This document shows, piece by piece, positions 10,715 to 19,661 of a DNA stretch of 64,000 nt (positions are counted from its first letter, which is position 1; the number at the start of each line of letters is the position of its first letter). Made by a program: the position numbers and the translations under genes. The notes beneath the pieces were generated by a model, which saw only the letters and a program-made list of their open reading frames with translations, made no database searches and was not told the DNA's origin. Origin of the DNA: Pseudomonas sp. Irchel 3E13. GTDB lineage: Bacteria > Pseudomonadota > Gammaproteobacteria > Pseudomonadales > Pseudomonadaceae. The stretch covers positions 310,001 to 374,000 of the forward strand of contig NZ_FYDX01000004.1 of assembly GCF_900187455.1 (NCBI RefSeq). Reading direction: 5' to 3'.

Positions 10715-11995
10715 TCACGGAAGCAGCGAATACACTACCGACGACAGCGCCACCAGCCCTACCAGGGTCACGAATACGTTGGACATCGCGCCACCGTATT
10801 TGCGCATCGCCGGCACGCGGCGGATCGCGTACATCGGCATCAGGAACAGGATCGCCGCGATCACCGGGCCGCCCAAGGCTTCGATCATGCCGAGAATGCT
10901 CGGGTTGAGCGTGGCGACGATCCAGCACACCACCAGCATCAGCGCGGCGGTCACCCGGTCCAGGGTCTTGGCCTGGGGGCGCTTGCCGGTCTTGAGGATG
11001 ATGCCTTTGAGGCCTTCGCTGGCGCCGATGTAGTGGCCGAGGAACGACTTGGCAATAGCGACAAAGGCAATCAGCGGCGCGGCGAAGGCGATGGTCGGGT
11101 TGCTGAAGTGGTTGGCCAGGTAGGACAGGATCGACAGGTTCTGCGCCTTGGCTTCGGCCAACTGCGCCGGGCTCAGGGTCAGCACGCAACTGAAGACGAA
11201 GAACATCACCATCGCCACCATCAGCAGGTGCGCACGGGCCAGGATCTGCCCGCTGCGCTGGTCGGCGTGCTCGCCGTAGCGGCGTTTCTGCTCGACGGCG
11301 AAGGCCGAGATGATCGGCGAATGGTTGAAGGAAAACACCATGACCGGGATCGCCAGCCACAGGGTATGCAGGAAGGCGCCGCCCGCCGGCAGTTCACTGG
11401 CGGTGGCGAGGATGCCGCCGTTCCAGTGCGGAACCAGGAATACCGCGAGAAACGCCAGGGCCACGATGAACGGATAAACCAGCAGGCTCATTGCCTTGAC
11501 CGTGGCCTGCTCACCGCAACGCACCACGGCCAGCAAGCCGAGGATCAGCACGAACGACAGCAGCGCCCGCGGCGGCGGCTGGATGTGCAGTTGATGCTCC
11601 ATGAAGCTGCCGACGGTGTTGGTCAGCGCAACGCTGTAGATCAGCAGGATCGGGAAGATGGCGAGGAAGTACAGCACGGTGATCATCGCACCGGCGCTGA
11701 GGCCGAAGTGTTCTTCGACGACTTCGGTGATATCGCCGTCGCCGCGCCCGGAGAGGACGAAGCGGGTCAGGCCGCGGTGCGCGTAATAAGTCATCGGGAA
11801 CGCCAGCAGCGCCAGGATCAGCAGCGGCCAGAAGCCGCCGAGGCCGGCGTTGATCGGCAGGAACAGCGTACCGGCGCCGATCGCGGTGCCGAACAGGCCG
11901 AGCATCCAGGTGGTGTCTTGACGGGCCCAGCTACCGAGGGTCGCGGCTGGGGTCGATTCAAAGCGTTGTTCAACGCTCGGGGCCTGCTCATTCAT
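10715..11995 (-). CDS. HAAAP-family (SdaC/YhaO-like) serine/threonine transporter
   Basis: This is an inner-membrane amino-acid:proton (or sodium) symporter of the hydroxy/aromatic amino acid permease family. The product is 426 residues from ATG 11995 (MNEQAPSVEQRFES). The frame is open 127 codons further upstream, but those codons look like non-coding DNA and would lengthen the protein well beyond the usual 410-430. About eleven hydrophobic helices are visible. The conserved first helix region LFGTAIGAGTLFLPINAG and the segment LTRFVLSGRGDGDITEVVEEHFG are characteristic of the SdaC branch. Substrate specificity (serine versus threonine) is not resolvable. It stands alone, flanked by a hairpin and a long upstream gap. 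Confidence 0.85.
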   Translation of the reverse strand: MNEQAPSVEQRFESTPAATLGSWARQDTTWMLGLFGTAIGAGTLFLPINAGLGGFWPLLILALLAFPMTYYAHRGLTRFVLSGRGDGDITEVVEEHFGLSAGAMITVLYFLAIFPILLIYSVALTNTVGSFMEHQLHIQPPPRALLSFVLILGLLAVVRCGEQATVKAMSLLVYPFIVALAFLAVFLVPHWNGGILATASELPAGGAFLHTLWLAIPVMVFSFNHSPIISAFAVEQKRRYGEHADQRSGQILARAHLLMVAMVMFFVFSCVLTLSPAQLAEAKAQNLSILSYLANHFSNPTIAFAAPLIAFVAIAKSFLGHYIGASEGLKGIILKTGKRPQAKTLDRVTAALMLVVCWIVATLNPSILGMIEALGGPVIAAILFLMPMYAIRRVPAMRKYGGAMSNVFVTLVGLVALSSVVYSLLP

Positions 11996-12359
11996 TCCGG
12001 GTGCAACTCCACACGCAAGACTGCAACAGCGCCGGAAGTGGCGAAACAGACGCCTCAACGCACCCCGGCCATCAAAGAGGGGCGCGATTGTGCGCTGAAA
12101 GGTTGCACTTGCAAAGCCCTGTCCGAGGAATGGTTGCACCGTTGCGGTGCGGGGACAGACTGAAAATCGAGGGGATTGCTGAAGGCCGCACTGTAGGAGC
12201 GGCTTCAGCCGCGAACGGCGGCGAAGCCGTCGTAAACCCTGAATCCCGAATAGGCTGATGCACCTGGAATTCCGGTTTTGTGGCCGCTGCCGCGGCCAAT
12301 CGCGGCTGAAGCCGCCCCTACAAGGTCTTGTACCAGGCGATCGGATGTAGTGCGAAAGA
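11996..12359. other. Intergenic region with promoter space and a REPIN
   Basis: These 364 bases separate the transporter start from the aminotransferase stop, both on the minus strand. The right half is occupied by the REP pair at 12193-12321. The left half (11996-12190) should hold the transporter promoter, but I see no convincing -35/-10 or operator. No small gene is supported. Confidence 0.5.
12193..12321. repeat. REPIN (inverted pair of REP sequences), CGGCTTCAGCCG type
   Basis: Two 22-base REP units in inverted orientation lie at 12193-12214 and 12300-12321, differing at one base. Their core is GCGGCTTCAGCCGCGA. The arms are separated by 85 bases. This core differs from the CGAGCTTGCTCG core of the other REPINs in the window, so two REP groups coexist. 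Confidence 0.8.
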
Positions 12360-13553
12360 TCACTGCACCGCAGCAAACGCCTCAGCCACCTGCTGCAGGT
12401 TGTCCGGACGTACGCCCGACATGCACACGCGGCCGCTGTCGATCAGGTACACACCGAACTCGTCACGCAGGCGACGCACCTGGGCCACGCTGAAGCCGGT
12501 GTAGCTGAACATGCCGCGCTGGCTGAGGAAGAACGAGAAGTCCTGGCCCGGCAGCAACACCGCGAGGGCGTCCACCAGACCCTGGCGCATTTCCAGGATG
12601 CGCAGGCGCATCTGCTCGACTTCCGCCACCCACTGGGCATTCAGGCCGGCATCGTTCAACACCGTCGCCACCAGTTGCGCGCCGAACGCAGGCGGGCTGG
12701 AGTAGTTACGGCGCACGGTGGCCTTGAGCTGGCCGAGCACGCTTTGCATGGTGTCGGCGTCGTCGCAGACCACCGACAGGCCCCCTACCCGCTCGCCGTA
12801 CAGCGAGAAGATCTTCGAGAACGAGTTGCTGACCAGGCACGGTACGCCGGCACGCGCCGCTTCGCGGATGGCGAAGGCGTCGTCCAGCAGGCCCGCGCCG
12901 AAGCCCTGGTAGGCGATGTCGAGGAACGGGATCAGGTTGCGCGCCTTGACCACCTCGATCACCTGTTGCCATTGCCCCTGGTTCAGGTCGGCGCCGGTGG
13001 GGTTGTGGCAGCACGGGTGCAGCAGGACGATGCTGTTGGCCGGCAGGGTCTGCAGGGCCGCGAGCATGCCGTCGAAGTTGACGCCGCCGGTGTTCTGGTC
13101 GAAGTACGGGTAGGTGTGAACCTTGAAACCGGCACCTTCGAAGATCGCGCGGTGGTTGTCCCAGGTTGGATCGCTGACCCAGACCTGCGATTCAGGGAAG
13201 TAACGCTTGAGGAAGTCGGCGCCGACTTTCAGTGCGCCGGAACCGCCGACGGTCTGCACGGTGGCGACACGGCCGCTGGTCACGGCCGGGTGATCGGCGC
13301 CGAACAGCAGGTTCTGGATCGCCTGACGGTAGCCGGCCAGGCCTTCCATCGGCAGGTACAGCGAGGCTTCGTGGGGCTTGTCGGCCAGGCGCTTCTCGGC
13401 CTCGCCCACCGCCGCCAGTTGCGGCACCACGCCGGCGGCGTCGTAATACAGGCCGATGCTCAGGTTGACCTTGTTGGCCCGAGGATCGGTCTTGAAGGTC
13501 TCCATCAACGAGAGGATCGGATCGCCGGCATAGGCATCGACATGTTTGAACAC
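12360..13553 (-). CDS. tyrB: Aromatic amino acid aminotransferase (class I, TyrB/PhhC type)
   Basis: This is a PLP-dependent aminotransferase of fold type I, subfamily I-alpha, acting on tyrosine/phenylalanine and probably aspartate with 2-oxoglutarate. I start it at the GTG at 13553 (product begins [16 protein letters not shown] after the start) because AAGGAG sits nine bases upstream; the frame three codons longer lacks a binding site. The product has 397 residues, the expected length. The PLP lysine is in [16 protein letters not shown], and the cofactor-contacting [11 protein letters not shown] segment is present. In some pseudomonads this gene is linked to phhAB, but here it stands between a transporter and mqo. 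Confidence 0.9.
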   Translation of the reverse strand: MFKHVDAYAGDPILSLMETFKTDPRANKVNLSIGLYYDAAGVVPQLAAVGEAEKRLADKPHEASLYLPMEGLAGYRQAIQNLLFGADHPAVTSGRVATVQTVGGSGALKVGADFLKRYFPESQVWVSDPTWDNHRAIFEGAGFKVHTYPYFDQNTGGVNFDGMLAALQTLPANSIVLLHPCCHNPTGADLNQGQWQQVIEVVKARNLIPFLDIAYQGFGAGLLDDAFAIREAARAGVPCLVSNSFSKIFSLYGERVGGLSVVCDDADTMQSVLGQLKATVRRNYSSPPAFGAQLVATVLNDAGLNAQWVAEVEQMRLRILEMRQGLVDALAVLLPGQDFSFFLSQRGMFSYTGFSVAQVRRLRDEFGVYLIDSGRVCMSGVRPDNLQQVAEAFAAVQ

Positions 13554-13648
13554 AGCGCGCAACTCCTTGGGACAGGGTCAATCGAACAAAGTGTGTCGAG
13601 GATACCCGGAGTGCGGGCGCAGGAACATGCCCTTGGTGCAACCGTTCA

Positions 13649-13662
13649 GTGCAGAACTGCAC
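13649..13662. promoter_or_regulatory. Short perfect palindrome upstream of the aminotransferase
   Basis: GTGCAG-AA-CTGCAC, six-base arms around a two-base centre, lies 96 bases upstream of the tyrB start in the gap to mqo. It could be an operator for tyrB or part of the mqo 3' end. No known regulator is assigned. Confidence 0.3.
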
Positions 13663-13669
13663 GTGGGAC

Positions 13670-13704
13670 GTTTGCATCCGACAGTCGCCCTGCCGGATGC
13701 AAAC
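13670..13704 (-). terminator. Hairpin immediately after mqo
   Basis: Perfect eleven-base arms GTTTGCATCCG (13670-13680) and CGGATGCAAAC (13694-13704) enclose a 13-base loop, beginning seven bases past the mqo stop. No T-tract follows, so it may be a mRNA-stabilising hairpin rather than a classical intrinsic terminator. Confidence 0.55.
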
Positions 13705-13710
13705 GCGCGG

Positions 13711-15375
13711 TTAGTTACCGGCGTCTGGATTGAGGTCCGGGTCGGCGTTGCCGGTCTTCTGTCCCAGCGGATCGATGTTGTCCGGATTGGCCGGATCCTG
13801 GCGCTGGTCGATGCCCGGCGCCGGCGCCAGTTGCAGCACCTCGTTGGTGTAGGCCCACTCCTTGGCGACCAGGTCAGGATGGTCGTTCAGGTGCATGCCG
13901 TAGCTGGGGATGATCTGTTTCAGCTTTTCCTGCCAGGCCGACGAGGCGAGACGGTCCTTGAACACCTTCTGCATCAGGTCGAGCATGATCGGCGGCGCGG
14001 TGGAAGCGCCCGGCGAGGCGCCCAGCAGGCCGGCGATGGTGCCGTCCTTGGAGGCCACCACTTCAGTGCCGAGCTTGAGCACACCGCCCTGGTTCTCGTC
14101 CTTCTTGATGATCTGCACCCGTTGGCCGGCCTGCCACAGGCGCCAGTCTTCCTTCTTGGCTTTGGGGAAGTAGGTCTGCAACGCGGCAAAGCGGTCGTCA
14201 TCGGACTGCATCACTTGGCCGACCAGGTATTTCACCAGGTCGAACTCACGCAGGCCCACCCGCATCATCGGCCAGGTGTTGTGCAGCGACATGCTGGCGA
14301 ACAGGTCGAGGTAGGAGCCTTCCTTGAGGAACTTGGTGGAGAACGTGGCGAATGGCCCGAACAGGATCACCCGCTTGCCGTCCAGCACCCGGGTGTCCAG
14401 GTGCGGCACCGACATCGGCGGCGCGCCGGTGGAGGCGATGCCATAGGCCTTGGCCATGTGTTGCAGGGCGATATCCTGGTTGTCGGTGACCAGGAACGAG
14501 CCGCCCACCGGGAAGCCGGCGTAGTCCTTGGCCTCGGCGATGCCGGATTTCTGCAGCAGCGGCAAGGCCGCGCCACCGGCGCCGATGAACAGGAACTTGG
14601 CGTCGGTGGTGGATTTGCTACCGTCCTTGAGGTTCTTGTACTCGACGCGCCACGAGCCATCGTCGTTGCGGGTGATGTCCTCGACCTCGCTGGACAGTTT
14701 CAGGCTGAAGTTCGGCCGGGTCTGCAGGTAGGCCACGTACTGCCGGGTGATTTCGCCGAAGTTGACGTCGGTACCGATGGGCGTCCAGGTGACCGCGAGC
14801 TTCTGCTGCGGATCACGCCCGTCCATCATCAGCGGCACCCACTTTTTGATCTGCTCGGGGTCTTCCGAGTACTGCATGGGCCGGAACAGCGGGCTTGCCT
14901 GCAAGGCCTCATAGCGTTTTTTCAGGAAGCGGATATTGTCGTCGCCCCAGACAAAGCTCATGTGCGGCGTGCTGTTGATGAACGAACGGGGATTCTTCAG
15001 CACGCCATTCTTCACCTGCCAGGCGAGAAACTGCCGGGTGATCTGGAAGGATTCGTTGATTTCCACGGCTTTGGTGATGTCCACCTTGCCGTCTTTTTCC
15101 GGTGTGTAATTCAACTCGGCCAGGGCCGAGTGGCCGGTGCCGGCGTTGTTCCAGCCGTTGGAGCTTTCGTTGGCGACCTTGTCCAGGCGCTCGACCAGCT
15201 CCATCGACCAGCCTGGCTCCAGTTCGTTGAGCCAGATCGCCAGGGTCGAGCTCATGATGCCGCCGCCCACCAGCAGCACGTCGACCTTCTTCGTCTCGGC
15301 GGCCTGCGCGCTGGCGAAGCCGCACAGCAACGTCAGCCCGGCGAACGCCGCTCTCCATTTCATCCCGATCGTCAT
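13711..15375 (-). CDS. mqo: Malate:quinone oxidoreductase
   Basis: This is a membrane-associated FAD enzyme oxidising malate to oxaloacetate and passing electrons to quinone, bypassing NAD-dependent malate dehydrogenase in the TCA cycle. The product has 554 residues from ATG 15375, preceded by GGGAGAAAAC; a second ATG lies at 15363. A hydrophobic N-terminus ending ASAQAA (about residue 26) looks like a signal or anchor. It is followed by the FAD-binding [16 protein letters not shown] (about 31-46). The family segment [19 protein letters not shown] is intact. Pseudomonads often carry more than one mqo copy, so this need not be the principal one. Confidence 0.95.
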   Translation of the reverse strand: MTIGMKWRAAFAGLTLLCGFASAQAAETKKVDVLLVGGGIMSSTLAIWLNELEPGWSMELVERLDKVANESSNGWNNAGTGHSALAELNYTPEKDGKVDITKAVEINESFQITRQFLAWQVKNGVLKNPRSFINSTPHMSFVWGDDNIRFLKKRYEALQASPLFRPMQYSEDPEQIKKWVPLMMDGRDPQQKLAVTWTPIGTDVNFGEITRQYVAYLQTRPNFSLKLSSEVEDITRNDDGSWRVEYKNLKDGSKSTTDAKFLFIGAGGAALPLLQKSGIAEAKDYAGFPVGGSFLVTDNQDIALQHMAKAYGIASTGAPPMSVPHLDTRVLDGKRVILFGPFATFSTKFLKEGSYLDLFASMSLHNTWPMMRVGLREFDLVKYLVGQVMQSDDDRFAALQTYFPKAKKEDWRLWQAGQRVQIIKKDENQGGVLKLGTEVVASKDGTIAGLLGASPGASTAPPIMLDLMQKVFKDRLASSAWQEKLKQIIPSYGMHLNDHPDLVAKEWAYTNEVLQLAPAPGIDQRQDPANPDNIDPLGQKTGNADPDLNPDAGN

Positions 15376-15846
15376 GTTTTCTCCCACGAGGCGAGCCTCG
15401 ATGTGATTGGCGTGAATTCCCTGCCCATTGGACCGACCGCCGGCACCCCGTGCCGCGGTCTTCGCGCCCTGGTGCACGCAAGGCAAGCGAAGCCCGATGG
15501 CAGTCCTTGAAGCACATGGCTTCGAGGGCCGCGACCGGCGAACAGTTCAAAGGCTAGCTCAGCCCGCGCGGCCTGCCGTGCAACGTTTCAGGTCACGGCA
15601 CGGGTTTGCGCGGCGATACTCATAGACAGGACGAACGACATCGGGTGTTCTTTTGCGCCAACCCGGCATCGAAGCGCAGCGCAAACATCAAAAAATCCTG
15701 ATGCCAGCCATCGCAACGATGAATTTTTCCTGATGCGAAGCCGACATACTCTGGCCTGGAACCCGCCCGGCCCAACCCGGGGCAGCCGAGTGTCCACAGA
15801 GGCACCGGATCTCGATAACAACTCCAATACCTGCCGAGGATCCCCA
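15376..15846. other. Divergent intergenic region between mqo and the APC permease
   Basis: These 471 bases contain no supported gene. The segment 15640-15740 is AT-richer than its surroundings and includes CATCA-N8-TGATG (15686-15703) and a second CCTGATGC at 15729-15736, 32 bases after the first. This could be a LysR-type operator for the permease transcript. Both mqo and the permease must have promoters here, but I could not fix -35/-10 hexamers. Confidence 0.4.
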
Positions 15847-17337
15847 ATGCCCGTCCCTCTTCCGTCCAACCAAGACGAGCACCTGCTCGCCAGCCACGGC
15901 TATCGCCAGGAGCTGGACCGCGGCCTGAGTCTGTGGTCGTCGTTTTCCGTCGGCTTCGCCACCATTTCCCCGGTGGTCGGCATCTATTCAGTGATGTCCC
16001 TCGGCGCCATCAGCATCGGGCCGTCCTGGGTGTGGATCGTGCCGCTGTGCCTATTACTGCAACTGAGCGTGGCCCTGGTCTACGCCGAACTGTCGTCGCA
16101 GTTCCCGCTGGCTGGCGGTTGCTACCAGTGGGTGCGCCGGCTGGTGGGTGACCGCCTGGCCTGGTTCACCGGCTTCCTTTATCTGGCCGCGGCGCTGGCG
16201 TCACTGACCACCGTGGCCTACCTCGGCGGTTTCTGGCTCGGCTTGCTGATCACCAACGAGCCGCCCTCGGCCAACACCCAGGTGGCCTGCGGCGCGGCGC
16301 TGCTGGCGCTGGGCCTGGGGGTCAACCTGCTGGGCATCAACCCGCTGAAGTACTTCGTCAACGCCGGAATCTTCGCCGAAGCCATCGCCTCCATCGGCAT
16401 CGGCGTGCTGTTGCTGCTGTTCTTCCGCAACCATGATTTCAGCCTGCTGTTCACCAGCATGGGCGCCGAAAGCGCGTCCGGCGGTTCTTACGTGAGCGGC
16501 CTGCTCACCGCGCTGGCGGTGTGTGGCTGGGCCTTCCTCGGCTTCGACGCCTGCTCGCAACTCTCCGAAGAAACCACTGACGCCCGCGTCTCCACCCCTC
16601 GGGCGATCCTGCGCTCGATGCTGGTGGTGGGCCTGACCGTGATGCTCACCGCCTTCGCCGTGACCCTGTCGTTCAAGGACCCGGCCGCGGTGGTCAGCGG
16701 ACAAATCATCGACCCGGTGACCCCGGCGGTGGTGGATGCCTTCGGCGCCTGGGCCGAGCGGCCCTTCGTCGCCATCGTGCTGATCGCGTTCGTCGCCTGC
16801 GTGGTCTCGGTGCAGACCTACATCGGCCGGGCCATCTTCGGCATGGCCCGCGACGGCATCCTGCCCGGCTCGGCGCTGCTGCGCCGGGTCGACCGACGCA
16901 AGGTGCCGATGGCGGCGATGGTCTTCAGCACCCTGGTGGCCAGCCTCGGCCTCGGCCTGGGCCTGAACGCCACGGCGGTGGGCACGCTGATCGCCTTTGG
17001 CAGCGGCGGCTTCTTCTTCGTCTTCCTGATCGTCAGCGTCAGCGCCTTGTACGCCCGCCTGAGCGGTCGCTGGGACCCGGCCAAAGGCGCCCTGCAACTG
17101 GGCCGCAAAGGCCTGATGATCAACATCATCGCGGTGTGCTGGCTGCTCTTCGAAGCGGTCAACGTGGCCTGGCCGCGGGAACTGCTGGCTCCGCCCGGCG
17201 CGCCGTGGTTCCAGGTGTGGGCGGTGGTGGTGGTGTTCTCCGTCCTGGCCCTGTTCGGCCTGGCATACCTGCTGATCGCCAAGCCCCATCGCCGTATCGC
17301 CACCAGCCTCAGCTTCGCCGGTCGCGCCGTCGACTGA
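15847..17337 (+). CDS. APC-superfamily amino acid/amine permease
   Basis: This is an inner-membrane amino acid-polyamine-organocation permease of 496 residues. The ATG at 15847 is preceded by GAGGA; the frame is open further upstream, but that part reads as non-coding. About twelve transmembrane helices are visible. The family's first-helix region FSVGFATISPVVGIYSV and the segment SQFPLAGGCYQWVRRLVGD resemble the GABA/choline/ethanolamine-type APC permeases. It is followed after 79 bases by an iron-dependent alcohol dehydrogenase and then a LysR regulator. The set may therefore import and oxidise an amino alcohol or similar compound; that is inference, and the substrate is unknown. Confidence 0.85.
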   Translation: MPVPLPSNQDEHLLASHGYRQELDRGLSLWSSFSVGFATISPVVGIYSVMSLGAISIGPSWVWIVPLCLLLQLSVALVYAELSSQFPLAGGCYQWVRRLVGDRLAWFTGFLYLAAALASLTTVAYLGGFWLGLLITNEPPSANTQVACGAALLALGLGVNLLGINPLKYFVNAGIFAEAIASIGIGVLLLLFFRNHDFSLLFTSMGAESASGGSYVSGLLTALAVCGWAFLGFDACSQLSEETTDARVSTPRAILRSMLVVGLTVMLTAFAVTLSFKDPAAVVSGQIIDPVTPAVVDAFGAWAERPFVAIVLIAFVACVVSVQTYIGRAIFGMARDGILPGSALLRRVDRRKVPMAAMVFSTLVASLGLGLGLNATAVGTLIAFGSGGFFFVFLIVSVSALYARLSGRWDPAKGALQLGRKGLMINIIAVCWLLFEAVNVAWPRELLAPPGAPWFQVWAVVVVFSVLALFGLAYLLIAKPHRRIATSLSFAGRAVD

Positions 17338-17416
17338 TTCAATCCCCTGCCCGCCCGCTCCACTCACCGGCCTCGCGCTGGCGGGGCGGGCTTGTGCCTG
17401 AAAAAAGGAATTCGCC

Positions 17417-18598
17417 ATGTCTACCCTGCATTACTGGAACTACCCCACCGAGATTTTCTGCGGCGCCGGCGCCCTCGACCTGCTGGCCCAGCGCTGCGCC
17501 CTGGCCGGCATGCGTCGCCCGTTGCTGGTGACCGACCCCGGCATGCTGGAGCTGCCGCCGCTGCGCGCGGTGCGTGCGCATCTCGACGCACAAGGCGTCG
17601 ACTACGCGCTGTTCCACGGCCTGTCCGGCAACCCGAGCCTGGACGAGGCCCGCGCCGGCGCCCGGGTATTCGCCGACGGCCAGCACGACTCGCTGATCGC
17701 CCTCGGCGGCGGCAGCGCCCTGGACGCGGCCAAGGGCATCGCCCTGCTCAGCCGCGATCCGCATGGCCTGGAACGCTTCGAATGGGCGCAGATGCTGGAG
17801 CACTTCCCGACCCTCGCCGACTACCCCGCGCTTGGCCTGCCCGCGCTGATCGCCATCCCCACCACCGCCGGCACCGGCTCGGAACTCGGCCGTGAAGCGG
17901 TACTCACCGACACCGTGCAAGGCGTGAAAAAGGTCATCGGCCACCGCGAACTGCTGGCCCGCTGCGTGATCCTCGACCCGGCGCTGACCACCGGCCTGCC
18001 GGCAAAACTGACCGCCGCCACCGGCATGGACGCCCTGACCCACCACCTGGAAGCGCTGTTCTCGCCGCTGCATCACCCGATGTCCGCCGGCATCGCCGTG
18101 GAAGGCGTTCGCCAGGTCAAGCTGCACCTGGAAAACGCCGTGCGCGATGGCAATGACCTGGTTGCCCGCGAAGGCATGCTGGTGGCCTCGGCCAGCGCGG
18201 CGGTGGCATTCCAGAAAGGCCTCGGCGGCGCGCACGCCCTCGCCCATCCGCTGGGTGCGCGCCATCACCTGCACCACGGCTTGCTCAATGCGGTGTTGTT
18301 GCCTTATGTGCTGCTGGCCAACCGCAGCGCCATCGAAAGCGACGCCGCGCGCCTGGCGCGTTATCTGGAACTGGACGATGCCAGCTTTGACGGGCTGCTG
18401 GCCTGGGTGCTGGAACTGCGTGGCCGGGTCGGGATTCCCGATACCCTCGCCGAACTGGGCTTGACCGGCGAGGATGCCGCGCTTATCGGCGAGTTGGCGC
18501 TGGCGGATATCTCGTCGTCGGAGACCAATGCGTTGCCGCTGACGGCTGCCGACTATTCGCGGATTTATCGCAATGCGGTGGCTGGGAAGTTGATCTGA
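17417..18598 (+). CDS. Iron-containing (group III) alcohol dehydrogenase
   Basis: This is an NAD(P)-dependent alcohol dehydrogenase of the Fe-ADH family, 393 residues, with AAAGGAA just upstream of ATG 17417. The nucleotide-binding motif ALGGGSALDAAKGIALL is near residues 95-111. The metal-binding helices carry GMDALTHHLEALFSP and GAHALAHPLGARHHLHHG, with His residues in the expected places. It is in the same orientation as the APC permease 79 bases upstream, so the two are probably co-transcribed. The family includes ethanol, 1,3-propanediol, 4-hydroxybutyrate and methanol dehydrogenases, and I cannot choose among these. Confidence 0.88.
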   Translation: MSTLHYWNYPTEIFCGAGALDLLAQRCALAGMRRPLLVTDPGMLELPPLRAVRAHLDAQGVDYALFHGLSGNPSLDEARAGARVFADGQHDSLIALGGGSALDAAKGIALLSRDPHGLERFEWAQMLEHFPTLADYPALGLPALIAIPTTAGTGSELGREAVLTDTVQGVKKVIGHRELLARCVILDPALTTGLPAKLTAATGMDALTHHLEALFSPLHHPMSAGIAVEGVRQVKLHLENAVRDGNDLVAREGMLVASASAAVAFQKGLGGAHALAHPLGARHHLHHGLLNAVLLPYVLLANRSAIESDAARLARYLELDDASFDGLLAWVLELRGRVGIPDTLAELGLTGEDAALIGELALADISSSETNALPLTAADYSRIYRNAVAGKLI

Positions 18599-18641
18599 GC
18601 ATTTTTTTTGGGGCCCACCGCTGCCCTCAAGCTGCGCACAA

Positions 18642-19544
18642 CTAAATCCCTAATCCATGCACCGCCAGCAGGTCCTCGATAAACGCCCGCGCCGCCTCAC
18701 TGCGTGGCCGGCCGGTGTAGGTGATCATGCTGTGCACCACCTCGTAGCGCAGCCGCTCGGGTTGCAACGCCCGCATGCGGCCGCGCTCGATCCAGATCTG
18801 CGCATAGTGGGTCGGCAGGTAGCCCAGATGGGTACCCGCCAACACCGCGTGGGCCACCGCTTCCATGTGATAGGCGGTGGCCCGGCTGCGCTCGGGGCGC
18901 AGCGGCAGGTCCTGGTTCTCGGGAAGAAAGCCGTGGCTGATCCAGTTGCACGCGGCAATACGCTCCAACGCCGGCTCTGCCTCGTCGAACAACGGATGCC
19001 GATCGCCACAGAACACGCCGATCTCCTCGGTGTACAACGGCAGGTAATCCAGGCTCGGCCGCGAGCGGCTGAAGTACGACACAGCCAGGTCCAGTTGCCC
19101 GTCGATCACCGCCAGTTCCAGCTCGGTGGGTGAGTTGACGTACAGGTTCAACTGCACGTCCTGCTCACGCTGATAGAAGGTCGCCAACGCCTCGCCGAAG
19201 CGCGCCTGCGGCAGCGTCGCCACGTTGTCCGCCAGCCCCACATACAGATCGCCCACCAGATTGCCCGACAGCGCCTGCGCCTCGTCACGGAACAGGCCGA
19301 TGGCGTCGAACATCGCCTGCGAGGCATCGAGAATCCGCTTGCCCTTCGCGGTCAGGCGAAAGCCGCCCTTGCCGCGCTCGCACAGTCGATAACCCAGACG
19401 CTTTTCCAGGCTGCCGATATGCATGCTGATGTTCGACTGGCTCATGTTCAGTTCGGCCTGGGCCGCGGTAAAGCCGCCGCATTTCACCACGGTGGAGAAG
19501 ATGCGCAGCAGGCGCAGGTCGAGGTCGGTGACGGTTCGGAGCAT
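18642..19544 (-). CDS. LysR-family transcriptional regulator
   Basis: The product is 300 residues from ATG 19544 (MLRTVTDLDLRLLRIF). The N-terminal winged helix-turn-helix spans about residues 6-65 (GGFTAAQAELNMSQSNISMHI, shown in part) with the usual LEKRLG linker start. A periplasmic-binding-protein-like effector domain follows. It is convergent with the alcohol dehydrogenase (43-base gap) and divergent from the lipoprotein gene. The permease/dehydrogenase pair is its most likely target by proximity, but LysR regulators more often sit divergently from their target, so this is a guess. Confidence 0.9.
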   Translation of the reverse strand: MLRTVTDLDLRLLRIFSTVVKCGGFTAAQAELNMSQSNISMHIGSLEKRLGYRLCERGKGGFRLTAKGKRILDASQAMFDAIGLFRDEAQALSGNLVGDLYVGLADNVATLPQARFGEALATFYQREQDVQLNLYVNSPTELELAVIDGQLDLAVSYFSRSRPSLDYLPLYTEEIGVFCGDRHPLFDEAEPALERIAACNWISHGFLPENQDLPLRPERSRATAYHMEAVAHAVLAGTHLGYLPTHYAQIWIERGRMRALQPERLRYEVVHSMITYTGRPRSEAARAFIEDLLAVHGLGI

Positions 19545-19661
19545 GGATAAACTTAAACAGGCCGGTGGAGAAACAGGGTGGCAGAGTGCCATTGACTTTA
19601 CACCATAGCGCTCTAATCTGGCAGCAACAGGATGTCGCTCATACTCAAGGGAATGAAATTC

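Noticed and set aside
15766..15785. GG-N10-GC arrangement upstream of the APC permease as a sigma-54 promoter
   Set aside because: The spacing fits (TGGAACCCGCCCGGC), but the -12 element is CGGC, not TTGC, and no sigma-54 activator is linked to this cluster.
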